Assembly: GCF_000025705.1 (NCBI RefSeq)
Contig: NC_013959.1
Location: 859,063 to 923,062, forward strand
Direction of reading: 5' to 3'
DNA from: Sideroxydans lithotrophicus ES-1
Lineage (GTDB): Bacteria > Pseudomonadota > Gammaproteobacteria > Burkholderiales > Gallionellaceae
DNA: 64,000 bases
Under the pieces are notes generated by a model that was not told where the DNA came from, did not search any database, and was given only the letters and a program-made list of their open reading frames with translations. Shown here piece after piece: positions 35,458 to 44,032 of the stretch. The position numbers and the translations under genes were made by a program. Position 1 is the stretch's first letter. Every line of letters begins with the position of its first letter.

Positions 35458-35781
35458 ATGCCGAAACCTCCAAGACACGTGTTTGTCTGTTCCCAGAATC
35501 GCCCCGCCGGACATCCGCGCGGCTCCTGCGGGCAGAAGGGCTGCGCCGAAGTGGTGGATGAGTTCATGAAACAGTGGCAACAGCGCCAGTTGTTTGCACA
35601 AGTGATGGTGACGCTCAGCGGCTGCATCGGTCCGTGCAACATGGGGCCAAACGTGCTGGTCTATCCCGAAGGCGTGATGTACAACAATGTGAGTAAGGCC
35701 GATGTGGCCGAGATATTTGACGAGCACCTGCTGGGCGGAAGACTTGTCGAACGTTTGAAAGCACCATCCGACATATGGTGA
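35458..35781 (+). CDS. Thioredoxin-like [2Fe-2S] ferredoxin
   Basis: 107 residues. HVFVCSQNRPAGHPRGSCGQKGCAEV supplies two cysteines, and TLSGCIGPCNMGPNVLVYPEG supplies the other two. This matches thioredoxin-like 2Fe-2S ferredoxins such as the Azotobacter nif-linked Shethna-type protein (FeSII-unrelated fold). It begins two bases after fdxB. Possible roles are electron transfer to nitrogenase or protection. The exact partner is unknown. Confidence 0.92.
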   Translation: MPKPPRHVFVCSQNRPAGHPRGSCGQKGCAEVVDEFMKQWQQRQLFAQVMVTLSGCIGPCNMGPNVLVYPEGVMYNNVSKADVAEIFDEHLLGGRLVERLKAPSDIW

Positions 35782-35804
35782 TTCCGACTCCATTTCATCG
35801 GTGA

Positions 35805-35882
35805 TGCTGCGTTGGCTTCTTTGCTCTCTCCTCGTCGTACTGATTGTACTGCCATCGTCGGTCGCTCGTCGCCGCCTTGCCT
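35805..35882. repeat. Interspersed repeat, copy 2
   Basis: The sequence from GATGCTGCGTTGGCTTC through TCGTCGTACTGATTGTAC to CTCGTCGCCGCCTTGCC parallels the copy at 30225 in block order. It fills the spacer before the next gene of the operon. Confidence 0.5.
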
Positions 35883-35903
35883 GACCTTCGAACTGGAGCC
35901 GGA

Positions 35904-36275
35904 ATGGATGATGTGATGACACGCCAGTTGCCCGCAGAACTTCAGGCGCTGGCCGAGCGCATCGTGTCGGCGTTGCAAAAAGAGGCGATCAATCACGCTG
36001 CGACCGGTGCGATGCCGAAGATCGAACTGGCCGAGCTGCAGTTCACCCGTGTCATCGATCCCGGCAACCAGTTGCCCGGCTATGAAGGCGTATGGCGCAA
36101 TGCGCGCAATGACCGTTGCGGCACGCTGACCATCAACAGCGACAACAGTTTTTTTGCGGAGTACGATCTGTTCTGTCCGCACCCGCGCGACCCGCGCTGG
36201 TTCGTCGAGATGGTCACGGCGTGGGGCAACGAAGAGTCGTTGCGCAGTGAAGCGACGCTGATACCGAATTTGTGA
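35904..36275 (+). CDS. Unknown nif-operon protein
   Basis: 123 residues from the ATG at 35904, with GGAG upstream; an ATG four codons later is possible. Features are LPAELQALAERIVSALQKEA (helix), IELAELQFTRVIDPGNQLPGYEGVWRNARNDRCGTLTINSDNSFFAEYDLFCPHPRDPRWFVEMVTAWG. The aromatic- and His-rich middle with two Cys (DRCG and LFCPHP) may be a metal or ligand site. I do not recognise the family. Its position between the 2Fe-2S ferredoxin and nifZ ties it to nitrogenase maturation. Confidence 0.75.
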   Translation: MDDVMTRQLPAELQALAERIVSALQKEAINHAATGAMPKIELAELQFTRVIDPGNQLPGYEGVWRNARNDRCGTLTINSDNSFFAEYDLFCPHPRDPRWFVEMVTAWGNEESLRSEATLIPNL

Positions 36276-36282
36276 GGTGGTC

Positions 36283-36552
36283 ATGAGCAGATTTCAAATG
36301 GGTGACATGGTCTTTGCGGCGTACGACCTGTTCAACGAATCACTGGAGGAGACCGGCGAGAGCAGCATCCCGGGTGTCGAACCCGATGCCTTGCTGGCTG
36401 CCGCGGGAACGCGCGGCGTGGTGGTCAATGTCGGGCATGCGCAGGAGATGCCCAATGCAGAGATCTACCTGGTACGCTTCGAGATGGATGCAGAAGGCAC
36501 CTTGGCCGAGCCCATCGGTTGCCTGAGCGACGAGCTGACCGGATTGAATTGA
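36283..36552 (+). CDS. nifZ: NifZ family P-cluster maturation protein
   Basis: 89 residues from the ATG at 36283 (GAGGTGG upstream). NifZ acts as a chaperone in forming the second P-cluster of NifDK. The family pattern FxxGDxVxAxxDLFNE... GTRGVVVNVGHAQEMPNAEIYLVRFE is present: start MSRFQMGDMVFAAYDLFNE, then LLAAAGTRGVVVNVGHAQ and EIYLVRFEMDAEG. It is followed two bases later by the nitroreductase gene. Confidence 0.88.
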   Translation: MSRFQMGDMVFAAYDLFNESLEETGESSIPGVEPDALLAAAGTRGVVVNVGHAQEMPNAEIYLVRFEMDAEGTLAEPIGCLSDELTGLN

Positions 36553-36554
36553 CC

Positions 36555-38093
36555 ATGAACGATGCTCGTGTCGCGACCGTGCTCGCTTATCACGCGCGCA
36601 CCAAGCATGCACTGGATCGTTATGCGGCCGGTCCCGGCGCGCTGGATTGGGAAGCGCAGCCCGCGGCGTTCCGCGACTGGAACGGTACGCAGCAGGTCGC
36701 ATTGCCGCGCGATGTCGTCGTGTCCGGAATATCCTGGACGGAGCTGTCTGCAAAGCGGCCATCCTTGCCACTGGATACTGCCAATCTTGGCTCGCTGTTG
36801 CGCTTGTGCGTCGGGCTGACTGCGTGGAAGGAATATGCCGGATCGCGCTGGTCGCTGCGCGCGCATCCCTCGTCAGGCAACCTGCATCCCACCGAAACAT
36901 GGCTGATCGCCGCAGCTGTGGATGGCCTGGAAGACGGTTTGTATCACTACCAGAATCTGCATCATGCACTGGAGCGGCGAGCCTGGGGAAGCCCGAGCCC
37001 GACAAAGGGTGCATGGCTGGGATTCAGTTCCATCCATTGGCGCGAAGCCTGGAAATACGGTGAACGTGCCTTCCGTTACTGCCAGCTCGACCTCGGTCAT
37101 GTGCTGGCCGCAGTGAGCTATGCCGCGGCGCTGCATGGCTGGCAGGCACGTTTGGTCAAAGCGGACGCGGCGGCTGTCGCGCACAGTCTGGGGCTGGATA
37201 GGGAGGCCGATTTTGCCGGTGTGGAGGTCGAAGAAGCGGAGGTCATCGTTGCATTGCAGCCAATCGATGAGGTGTTGCCGACGGACTGGCAACACTGGGC
37301 GGGCAAGCCCAGCCTGCTCGATCCGCGTCCTCTGTATCAATGGCCGGTGATCGCAGAGGTGGCCGAGTCCACACGTGGTAATTCGCCCGTAGCTGAGCCG
37401 TCCATAGCGGCGACTAGTGTCAAGCGCAAGACTGGCAGCGATATTCCTGCCAGCCAGGTCATCCTGAATCGCCGCAGTGCACAGGCTTTCGATGACCAAT
37501 CGGTGATGGCGCAAGCCTTGCTCAGACAAATACTCACCAGCCTGCTGCCGGGCGGCTCGCCCATATGGGATCTGTGGCCGCATGCCGCGCGGGTGCATCC
37601 GGTGCTGTTGGTGCACCGGGTGGAAGGTATCGCGCCCGGCCTGTACGCGATGCCGCGATCCGGGGAAGCCGGAACGTCGCTGCAGCAGGCGTTTCGCGAG
37701 ACCTTTTCCTGGCAGCGTGCCGATTCGGAGTTGCCGTTGTACCAGCTGGTCGCTGCGCGCGCAGGCAAGACCGCGCGCACGCTATCCTGCCATCAGGACA
37801 TCGCCACGCACTGCGCGGTCACGTTCATGATGGTGGCCGAATTCGCGCGACCTGTTACGGCAGACCCTGCCGCCTATCGCCACCTGCACTGGGAGGCCGG
37901 CATGCTGGGGCATGCGATCACGCTGGAGGCGGAAGCGGCCGGATGGCGCGGCACCGGCATCGGCTGTTTCTTCGACGATGCCGACCACGAAGTGCTCGGG
38001 CTGCAGGATGACAGATTCCAGGTGATCTACCACTACGCTGTCGGGATGGCGCTGGAGGACAGGCGCATCTCGACGTTGCCAGCTTACGAATGA
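36555..38093 (+). CDS. SagB-type double nitroreductase-like protein
   Basis: 512 residues with two tandem nitroreductase-fold halves (~40-250 and ~305-505). The first has RWSLRAHPSSGNLHPTETWLIA and LDLGHVLAAVSYAAALHGW. The second has VILNRRSAQAFDDQ, CHQDIATHCAVTFMMVAEF and GMLGHAITLEAEAAGWRGTGIGCFFDD. This is the SagB/ThcOx layout of flavin-dependent dehydrogenases that oxidise peptides or other substrates. Members occur in some nif clusters without known function. It starts two bases after nifZ and is followed by the ankyrin gene. Confidence 0.85.
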   Translation: MNDARVATVLAYHARTKHALDRYAAGPGALDWEAQPAAFRDWNGTQQVALPRDVVVSGISWTELSAKRPSLPLDTANLGSLLRLCVGLTAWKEYAGSRWSLRAHPSSGNLHPTETWLIAAAVDGLEDGLYHYQNLHHALERRAWGSPSPTKGAWLGFSSIHWREAWKYGERAFRYCQLDLGHVLAAVSYAAALHGWQARLVKADAAAVAHSLGLDREADFAGVEVEEAEVIVALQPIDEVLPTDWQHWAGKPSLLDPRPLYQWPVIAEVAESTRGNSPVAEPSIAATSVKRKTGSDIPASQVILNRRSAQAFDDQSVMAQALLRQILTSLLPGGSPIWDLWPHAARVHPVLLVHRVEGIAPGLYAMPRSGEAGTSLQQAFRETFSWQRADSELPLYQLVAARAGKTARTLSCHQDIATHCAVTFMMVAEFARPVTADPAAYRHLHWEAGMLGHAITLEAEAAGWRGTGIGCFFDDADHEVLGLQDDRFQVIYHYAVGMALEDRRISTLPAYE

Positions 38094-38109
38094 ATCGAAG
38101 GGGACCGGA

Positions 38110-38580
38110 ATGAACGACAACCAACTCAGATGCTGGCTGCTGCAGGCAGGATTCAGCGCGGCTGACCTGCTGCAGGCCGACATCGACAAAGCATTGGCCA
38201 ATGGAACGACTCCGCTGATGCATGCCGCCCGCATGGGCGAGACCGAGGTTGTGCAGGCATTGCTGGCACGGGGCGCCGATCCGTCCTTGCTGAATGCGGA
38301 TCGCAACGGCGCATTGTGGTTCGCCTGCTTTGCCGACAGCCAGGCCTGCGCAACCGCTCTCATCAATGCGGGCGCTCAACTCGACAGCCAGAACATCAAC
38401 GGTGCCACGGCTCTGATCTATTGTGCATCTGCTGGCAAGGCTGCACTGGTGCGGCTGCTGCTGGATGCGGGTGCGAATCGGGATTTGATGACGCTGGACG
38501 ATTTCACTGCACCGGAACTGGCTGCCAGCCAGGAGTGCTTGAAGATGCTCAGGGCGGCGAGGAGTGTGACCCATGTCTGA
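38110..38580 (+). CDS. Ankyrin-repeat protein of the nif operon
   Basis: 156 residues. About three ankyrin repeats are visible: ANGTTPLMHAARMGETEVVQALLARGADPSLLNADRNGALWFACFADSQACATALINAGAQLDSQNINGATALIYCASAGKAALVRLLLDAGANRDLMTLDDFTAPE, shown here only as landmarks TPLMHAARMGETEVVQALL, ALWFACFADSQACATALI and TALIYCASAGKAALVRLLL. It lacks a signal peptide. A protein-binding adaptor is expected. It overlaps the next gene by eight bases and follows the SagB-like gene by 16. Confidence 0.88.
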   Translation: MNDNQLRCWLLQAGFSAADLLQADIDKALANGTTPLMHAARMGETEVVQALLARGADPSLLNADRNGALWFACFADSQACATALINAGAQLDSQNINGATALIYCASAGKAALVRLLLDAGANRDLMTLDDFTAPELAASQECLKMLRAARSVTHV

Positions 38581-38899
38581 GCGATCTGGATCGCCATTCG
38601 CTGTGAACAGCATGCAGCACCGCGCCTTTGGCAAGCTGGTGAAGCTGCAATTCGCAGATGACTTCACCTTGAGGCTGACCCAGGCCGAGGCATCCAGTCT
38701 CTCGTTTGCGCTGGTCGCCGTGCGCGACGGTATCAGTCCGGAACGCGAGATCTACATGAGCCCGATCGCCAGCGATGCTGCATTCGTCGGTTCGGTATGC
38801 GACTCGGGGATGAGCATCGCCGTGCCGGCAGGCGCGCTGGAACTGGATTGGTTCAATGTGGGGCGATTGGCAGAGTTGCTTGCTGCGGCGATAGATTAA
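38573..38899 (+). CDS. Unknown protein ending the nif operon
   Basis: 108 residues: MSERSGSPFAVNSMQHRAFGKLVKL, then FTLRLTQAEASSLSFALVAVRDG and a C-terminal ALELDWFNVGRLAELLAAA. Mixed alpha/beta, soluble, no metal motif. It overlaps the ankyrin gene, so it is translated from the same message. I do not recognise the family. It is the last plus-strand gene before the convergent membrane-protein block. Confidence 0.75.
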   Translation: MSERSGSPFAVNSMQHRAFGKLVKLQFADDFTLRLTQAEASSLSFALVAVRDGISPEREIYMSPIASDAAFVGSVCDSGMSIAVPAGALELDWFNVGRLAELLAAAID

Positions 38900-38954
38900 T
38901 ACCGGTTGTGTCTGGATGCGACAGGGGCCTGGCTGTCGTACCGGATCCAATGTC

Positions 38955-39326
38955 TCACGATCGCTTGGGGTTTTCCTGATCGAACTGTTTTTCAGCTTTT
39001 TCAAGGTGACGAATCAGCAGATGGGAGATCACGTTCACTCCGACCCCGGCAAACAGCGCCGGCAGCAGATACAACGCCAGGGAGATTTCTGAAGAGAACA
39101 TCCTGTCGTCAATGAACGAGGGTGACGCGGCTGCGATCACTTTCAACCTCTGCAACAGAAACACGCACACGCCCGCGATCGCTATCAAGGTGATGCCGAA
39201 CATCAACACGGCACCGCGGGAGATCACCTTTTTCCACATCATGTAGCCATAGATACCGGCGGGCAGCACGATCGAAAAGATGATCAGCAGAAAGAACTCG
39301 ATCTCGGAGAATGCGGAGACCACCAT
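38955..39326 (-). CDS. Small four-helix membrane protein
   Basis: 123 residues from the ATG at 39326 (AAGGTG upstream). The longer frame start at 39395 would overlap the DUF389 gene. Hydrophobic segments include FFLLIIFSIVLPAGIYGYMMW, AVLMFGITLIAIAGVCVFLL and LALYLLPALFAGVGVNVISHLLI. The tail is charged (EKAEKQFDQENPKRS). It sits right after the DUF389 gene on the same strand, so it is likely an accessory of that membrane system. No family is recognised. Confidence 0.7.
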   Translation of the reverse strand: MVVSAFSEIEFFLLIIFSIVLPAGIYGYMMWKKVISRGAVLMFGITLIAIAGVCVFLLQRLKVIAAASPSFIDDRMFSSEISLALYLLPALFAGVGVNVISHLLIRHLEKAEKQFDQENPKRS

Positions 39327-39381
39327 TTTCAGTTCACCTTCTGGTTCAAAGAATGACGCCAACGTTTTGCTTGTGCAAATC

Positions 39382-40779
39382 TCATCTGGAATCAACCAGC
39401 AACTTGACTTGAGCTACTTCTGTTCTGACCTTCAACCATGCACTGATCCTTTGTTGCTCTGTTTTGCTGAGTGCTTTCTTCGTTGAGATACTAACTAACA
39501 AAACAATTGCATTGTCTGACTTGCCGGTTTGATGCTCCATTGCCTTTGCAAAAGACAGTTTCTGTACTTGGGGATATTGCGCCAATAGTTCATCAAAGAT
39601 TTTTTTCTGCTCTGCCAAACTTGCTGATTGCTCGGCTTGCTGTTCCTGTAAGAGTGCAATCTGTTTTTGCAGGTCGTGGATCTGCTTGTTCTTTGTATCA
39701 AAGATATCCTGACTTGTATTTAGCAATTCAGCGAGCAGCGATTTTTTCAGTGATGTTTCGTCAAATTCATTATAGGCAGATTGGTGAATGACCAGTCTGG
39801 CTTTAGGTATGCGGTAGCTTTCCAGTCTTTTCGAAAGGTCCGATAGCTTTTCATCGCTGACCTTCTGGCCTATCAAGGTGATATCGATCTCGTGCTTGTC
39901 TGCCGAAATATTCTCCTTAGCAACAACACTGTTCTCGAACACCAGTTCATGCCTGATGAAGTCATTGGCCCTGGAATTGAAAATCTCGCGCGTGACTAGT
40001 CCATATGCCAGATAGATGCTGGGTACGATCGTTAACATGATCACCAGGTAGATGTAGCGTTTCACCTTGCGTTCCCGCTCGGCGCTTACGAAGATCTTGT
40101 GCGGAGGGTTGATGTAACTGATCAGTAACAGGGTAGCGAATGCAATAAATACGCAGTTGATGAAGAACAGATAAAAAGCACCGAAGAACATTTCCATGGA
40201 GCCATTGGCCAAGCCATAGCCAGCGGTACATAACGGCGGCATCAACGCGGTTGCAATGGCCACTCCGGGTATGACGTTCGTTTTTTCTTTTCGTGTCGAA
40301 GCGATAATGCCAGCGAGTCCGCCGAATAGCGCGATCAGGACATCCCAGATGGTCGGTGTCGTTCGTGCCAGTAATTCCGACTGTACGAAGGATAGCGGGC
40401 TGACCAGAAAATAGACTGTAGAGGTGAACAGGCCGATCAGAAAGGATACCAGCAGGTTGCCCATGGCCTTTCTGATGAGGAGGCCATCATTGATGGCAGC
40501 GCCGTAACCTACCGCCATGATTGGCCCCATGAGCGGCGAGATCAGCATCGCACCTATGATCACGGCCGTAGAGTTGACATCAAGCCCGATGGAGGCGATG
40601 AAGATCGCCAGCATTAGCACCCATAGTTTGGTCCCTCTGATCTCGCAGCCGTCGCGAATGTTCTTGTCGATTTCTTCGAAGCTGTCTTGATCGGCGCGTA
40701 AATGGAAGCGATAGGCAAGCGAAGCCCGGATCCTTTTGACGACTATCCTGAACAGTTTCTTGTCTTCTTCTCTAAACAT
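39382..40779 (-). CDS. DUF389 family membrane protein
   Basis: 465 residues. The N-terminal hydrophobic half has LWVLMLAIFIASIGLDVNSTAVIIGAMLISPLMGPIMAVGYG, the hallmark of the DUF389/TIGR00341 family, with about six membrane helices to residue ~240. A cytoplasmic or periplasmic region follows (~250-370) with a coiled-coil (KNKQIHDLQKQIALLQEQQAEQ, ~345-385) and a C-terminal domain. Transport of an unknown small solute has been suggested for the family but not proven. It lies downstream of the antiporter gene on the same strand. Confidence 0.9.
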   Translation of the reverse strand: MFREEDKKLFRIVVKRIRASLAYRFHLRADQDSFEEIDKNIRDGCEIRGTKLWVLMLAIFIASIGLDVNSTAVIIGAMLISPLMGPIMAVGYGAAINDGLLIRKAMGNLLVSFLIGLFTSTVYFLVSPLSFVQSELLARTTPTIWDVLIALFGGLAGIIASTRKEKTNVIPGVAIATALMPPLCTAGYGLANGSMEMFFGAFYLFFINCVFIAFATLLLISYINPPHKIFVSAERERKVKRYIYLVIMLTIVPSIYLAYGLVTREIFNSRANDFIRHELVFENSVVAKENISADKHEIDITLIGQKVSDEKLSDLSKRLESYRIPKARLVIHQSAYNEFDETSLKKSLLAELLNTSQDIFDTKNKQIHDLQKQIALLQEQQAEQSASLAEQKKIFDELLAQYPQVQKLSFAKAMEHQTGKSDNAIVLLVSISTKKALSKTEQQRISAWLKVRTEVAQVKLLVDSR

Positions 40780-40840
40780 GTCGAATCACCCGTCGATTGC
40801 TTTCTTTAAATTTATTTACCTGGATCCGGTGGACAGTCAT

Positions 40841-42253
40841 CTATTGTTGAGATTGAGATGCCTGAAGGGGCTGGATTATCTCCTGATTCTTTTCCGATAG
40901 AAAACGGTCTTTGTTTTGGCCGATGATCAACAGCAAAATCCCGGAATAGATGAACGTGGAAAGCATGATGACCCCGATCACCACAGCCTTGAACATTTCC
41001 AGATGCTGGAACGAAGCGGGGATCATGTTTATCATCACGATGGACAGCCCACCCTTGATTCCGGCAAATGTCAGTACGCCCCACCATTGCATACTGATAT
41101 CGGCCATCTTGGCTGTCCTGTTGGATATCCACGCGAACAGTCCCATCATCACGCCGCGGATCACGGTCGTGGCCAAGAACATCGCCAGTATCTCGATCCT
41201 GTATTTCCACAATATGTTCAGCTGGATCATTTCTGCCATGGCGACGAACAGGATGGTATTGGCTACCAGGGCCAGTAACTGAATGTCCTCCTTGGTGCGA
41301 AGATGGCGGTCACGCTCCTCGATGGTGGCCTTGAGCCTGCGCAGGATATTCCTGAAGACGCCAGAGGATGTCTCGGTTCCTTGAATCTCGACTTGCAGTG
41401 CAGCCTCCTCGCGATCTATCCGGCTGTCTTCCTCGGCGATCGCCTGCGTCATCACATGATGAACGGTGATCGTGGCAAATATGACCGCCAGGATCCCGGA
41501 TAGATGGAAGTGAGAGTGCGATCCCAGTAAATCGAGAATGAGATAGAAATGCTCGGCCAACTCGAATGCACCGTATCCGGTGATGATCAGCACCATCATC
41601 TCGGCGATGCGGTTGCTGGTCGATTTCATGGCAAACAGTCCGATGAATCCGACCAGCATTCCTGTCACTATCGATCCGACGATCACTTCGCTGCTGATTT
41701 CGACAACATACCCGGCTGTTATCTGCTCGCCTTCCAGGGCGTACAAGCCGATAAAGACGAAGACGATCAATGCCGTTGCATCGTTAAGCAGACTCTCGCC
41801 CTCGGCCAGGATCTTCAGCCGGTGTGGCAGTTCGAATTTGGAAAATATGCTGACCACTGAAACCGGGTCTGTTGCCAGCACCATGGCAAACAGCACGATG
41901 ACCGCTGCATTGGAAAGGGCATATTCGGAAAACAGCCAGTCGGAAATGACCAGCGCCGTCAGTACCGAAAGAACCACTGCCACGACCGCAAGGTAGAGCA
42001 GGCTCAGACCATGCTCTTTCAGGTCAGCCAACTTTAGTTCGAGGGAATCTGAGACCAGCAGGATAGGCAACAGAAAAACCACCAGTGTGGCGAAATGTTC
42101 TGCATCCCCGGTCAATACCGGAACTTGCTTGAAAAGAAAATGAGCCACGAACGAGAGTGCTATCAATCCAAGCGGGGAGGGCACTTTGAACTTGTCCTCC
42201 AGTTGGAGTGCCATATACAGTATCCCGGTAATCATCAGCAAGATTGTGATCAT
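40841..42253 (-). CDS. CPA1-type sodium/proton antiporter
   Basis: 470 residues with 11-13 membrane helices. The ion-binding region is VLFAMVLATDPVSVVSIFSKFELP (~116-139), with the Asp of the antiporter site, and LAEGESLLNDATALIVFVFIGLYAL follows. Both are diagnostic for the CPA1 Na+/H+ exchanger family. A cytosolic segment with EEDSRIDREEAALQ lies at ~270-320. Cytoplasmic-membrane pH or Na+ homeostasis is expected. It lies 15 bases after the PsiE gene. Confidence 0.93.
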   Translation of the reverse strand: MITILLMITGILYMALQLEDKFKVPSPLGLIALSFVAHFLFKQVPVLTGDAEHFATLVVFLLPILLVSDSLELKLADLKEHGLSLLYLAVVAVVLSVLTALVISDWLFSEYALSNAAVIVLFAMVLATDPVSVVSIFSKFELPHRLKILAEGESLLNDATALIVFVFIGLYALEGEQITAGYVVEISSEVIVGSIVTGMLVGFIGLFAMKSTSNRIAEMMVLIITGYGAFELAEHFYLILDLLGSHSHFHLSGILAVIFATITVHHVMTQAIAEEDSRIDREEAALQVEIQGTETSSGVFRNILRRLKATIEERDRHLRTKEDIQLLALVANTILFVAMAEMIQLNILWKYRIEILAMFLATTVIRGVMMGLFAWISNRTAKMADISMQWWGVLTFAGIKGGLSIVMINMIPASFQHLEMFKAVVIGVIMLSTFIYSGILLLIIGQNKDRFLSEKNQEIIQPLQASQSQQ

Positions 42254-42268
42254 ATGTTTATATTCTGA

Positions 42269-42706
42269 CTATTTCTTCCGTTCCAGCAACCAATAGACTA
42301 TTCCGAGCGATAAAAGCGAAAAGGCGAGCGCAAACAGGATGAGCGGAGATGTCGACTCTATTTCAAATACGATGAACTGCCGTGAAATGGCAAGGATCGA
42401 AACGAGAACAACTGTTCTCGCGATCACTTCTCTGCCGCTCTTCAAGTGCACATGCATGATCGTATGGTTGAACTCTATTGCGATCAGCAGCGTCATTATC
42501 ATCCCGAAAGCCGACTGGAATGCTTTGTGGTCCAGCGAATCGAATGCACCATGAAGAACAAGGTGGTAGGTTTCGATGATCAAGCCCCAGAATGCTGCGA
42601 CTATCATGATCGATGTAAGAATAACCAGGCCTGTCGTAATCAGATTCTCAAAGCGGGGATATATTCTCGATGTAAAGGATGCTGTGATTTTTTCAGTATT
42701 GGGCAT
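42269..42706 (-). CDS. PsiE-like membrane protein
   Basis: 145 residues with four membrane helices. FGMIMTLLIAIEFNHTIMHVHLKSGREVIARTVVLVSILAISRQFIVFE (~68-116) matches the phosphate-starvation-inducible PsiE family, including the EFNHTI turn. Function is unknown in the family. It is followed 15 bases later by the antiporter gene in an apparent operon. Confidence 0.88.
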   Translation of the reverse strand: MPNTEKITASFTSRIYPRFENLITTGLVILTSIMIVAAFWGLIIETYHLVLHGAFDSLDHKAFQSAFGMIMTLLIAIEFNHTIMHVHLKSGREVIARTVVLVSILAISRQFIVFEIESTSPLILFALAFSLLSLGIVYWLLERKK

Positions 42707-42948
42707 TGTGGCTACAGGATATCAGGGAATGTGGATATTCAAGCCTTGACTCTGTCGGCCAGACTCAGAGCTACTGCTGTTTATTGTGTCAGATTGCTTC
42801 GATCGTTACTTGCGTCTTCCGTCATGCCAATTCAAAGACGCTAGTCTCAGACCCCGATCTTCCGGAATCTATCCCAACTCTGTACCTTACATGGCATAAA
42901 GTTGTTGTTCCGCAGAGTCATTATGGGTGGGCTGGGGGTGTTGCAGAT

Positions 42949-43086
42949 TCAATTCGAGTGTGGGAGAGATCTGGCGATCACATGGTTGTTCAAGTTTGCT
43001 GTGTTTTCCGGTGGCTGTGTTTTACTTAACTGGATGCATATCAGCAGCAAGATGCTCAAGGCGCCTACGATTAACCATTCGTTCAT
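42949..43086 (-). CDS. 45-residue membrane-anchored peptide
   Basis: Begins MNEWLIVGALSILLLICIQ, a single N-terminal helix, followed by a polar tail with QPPENTANLNN. A strong GGAGGT site precedes the ATG at 43086. It is monocistronic between the PsiE and Pal-like genes on the same strand. No family is recognised. Confidence 0.55.
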   Translation of the reverse strand: MNEWLIVGALSILLLICIQLSKTQPPENTANLNNHVIARSLPHSN

Positions 43087-43194
43087 GGCGACCTCCACCT
43101 GTTAACAAATCGATCTTCGTTGGGGGTTATTTCAACTGTGGGGAAAACGGTGAAAAGCCGGATGAAATTCCAGCATTCCACCGTTCGAAGTACT

Positions 43195-43686
43195 TTAACC
43201 CAGGTTATGCAGGAAATCGACCCGGCGATTTTCTTTCCAGCACTTTTCCTTGTGGCAGGTGAGCCGCGGTTTATCCTTGCCCAGGCTGACCATCTTGATC
43301 TGGTCCGCAGGTACACCATCCTTCTCCAGAACCTTTGCAACTGCATCGGCCCGGTTTTCACCCAGACCCAGATTGTATTTTTCGCTGCCGCGCTCGTCTG
43401 CGTTACCTTGCAGTGTGACGACATCGTTTTTATGGGTTTTGAGGAACTCTGCTTCTTTTTGTATGACGTTCATGTACTCGGACTTCACGGTGTATTTGTT
43501 GAAGTCGAAATAATCGCTTTGTTTTTCCATTTGCTGTATCTCTGCATTCAATTTGCCCAGATCCACTTTTGCGGCGGCGGCAGATGCCGTTGCATTGTTC
43601 TCATTCGCTTGCGAAGTGTTGGTTTTCTGGGTTGATGCGCATGCCACAACCATAAGTGAAGCCAAAATGACTGCCAATTTTTTCAT
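43195..43686 (-). CDS. OmpA/Pal-like outer-membrane lipoprotein
   Basis: 163 residues. A lipoprotein signal with lipobox VVAC (Cys16) is followed by a low-complexity linker (TQKTNTSQANENNATASAAAAK). The OmpA C-terminal peptidoglycan-binding domain follows: YFDFNKYTVKSEYMNVIQKEAEFL, LQGNADERGSEKYNLGLGENRADAV, with the Asp and Arg of the diaminopimelate site. It ends KCWKENRRVDFLHNL. An unusual pair CHKEKC sits just before the ending. Envelope integrity role. Confidence 0.92.
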   Translation of the reverse strand: MKKLAVILASLMVVACASTQKTNTSQANENNATASAAAAKVDLGKLNAEIQQMEKQSDYFDFNKYTVKSEYMNVIQKEAEFLKTHKNDVVTLQGNADERGSEKYNLGLGENRADAVAKVLEKDGVPADQIKMVSLGKDKPRLTCHKEKCWKENRRVDFLHNLG

Positions 43687-44032
43687 GACGAAATCTCCGG
43701 AAAATTAAGTGAAACCTTGTGAGGCAACTCCATAAACGGATTGAAGACTATAAGGTTGACATGAATAATATTTATATAAATGTTATTTGAGGGTGCATAA
43801 TGCAAAATAAATCGAATACTTAACCTGGCTGAATGGACTTAAACTGTAAGCAGCTGGCGGGCAAGACTTTAAATACGATGTAGCGCAAGGAAGAATTAGC
43901 CTATGTAATCTTCTCGAAATATTTTCGACTCGCTTCTGAGTCTGTCCGGAATCAAGAGTTCCTGGTTCGAATTTATATTTTGATTAATACCGAATTGTGA
44001 AAATCTCGTTAGTATTTCTTAAAGAACGATTG
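43687..44032. other. Divergent intergenic region
   Basis: About 345 AT-rich bases between the Pal-like gene (minus) and the ClC gene (plus). A TTGACA at about 43758 in an AT-rich context may be a -35 element. No gene is supported. The ClC frame is open to a GTG at 43997. Confidence 0.45.
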
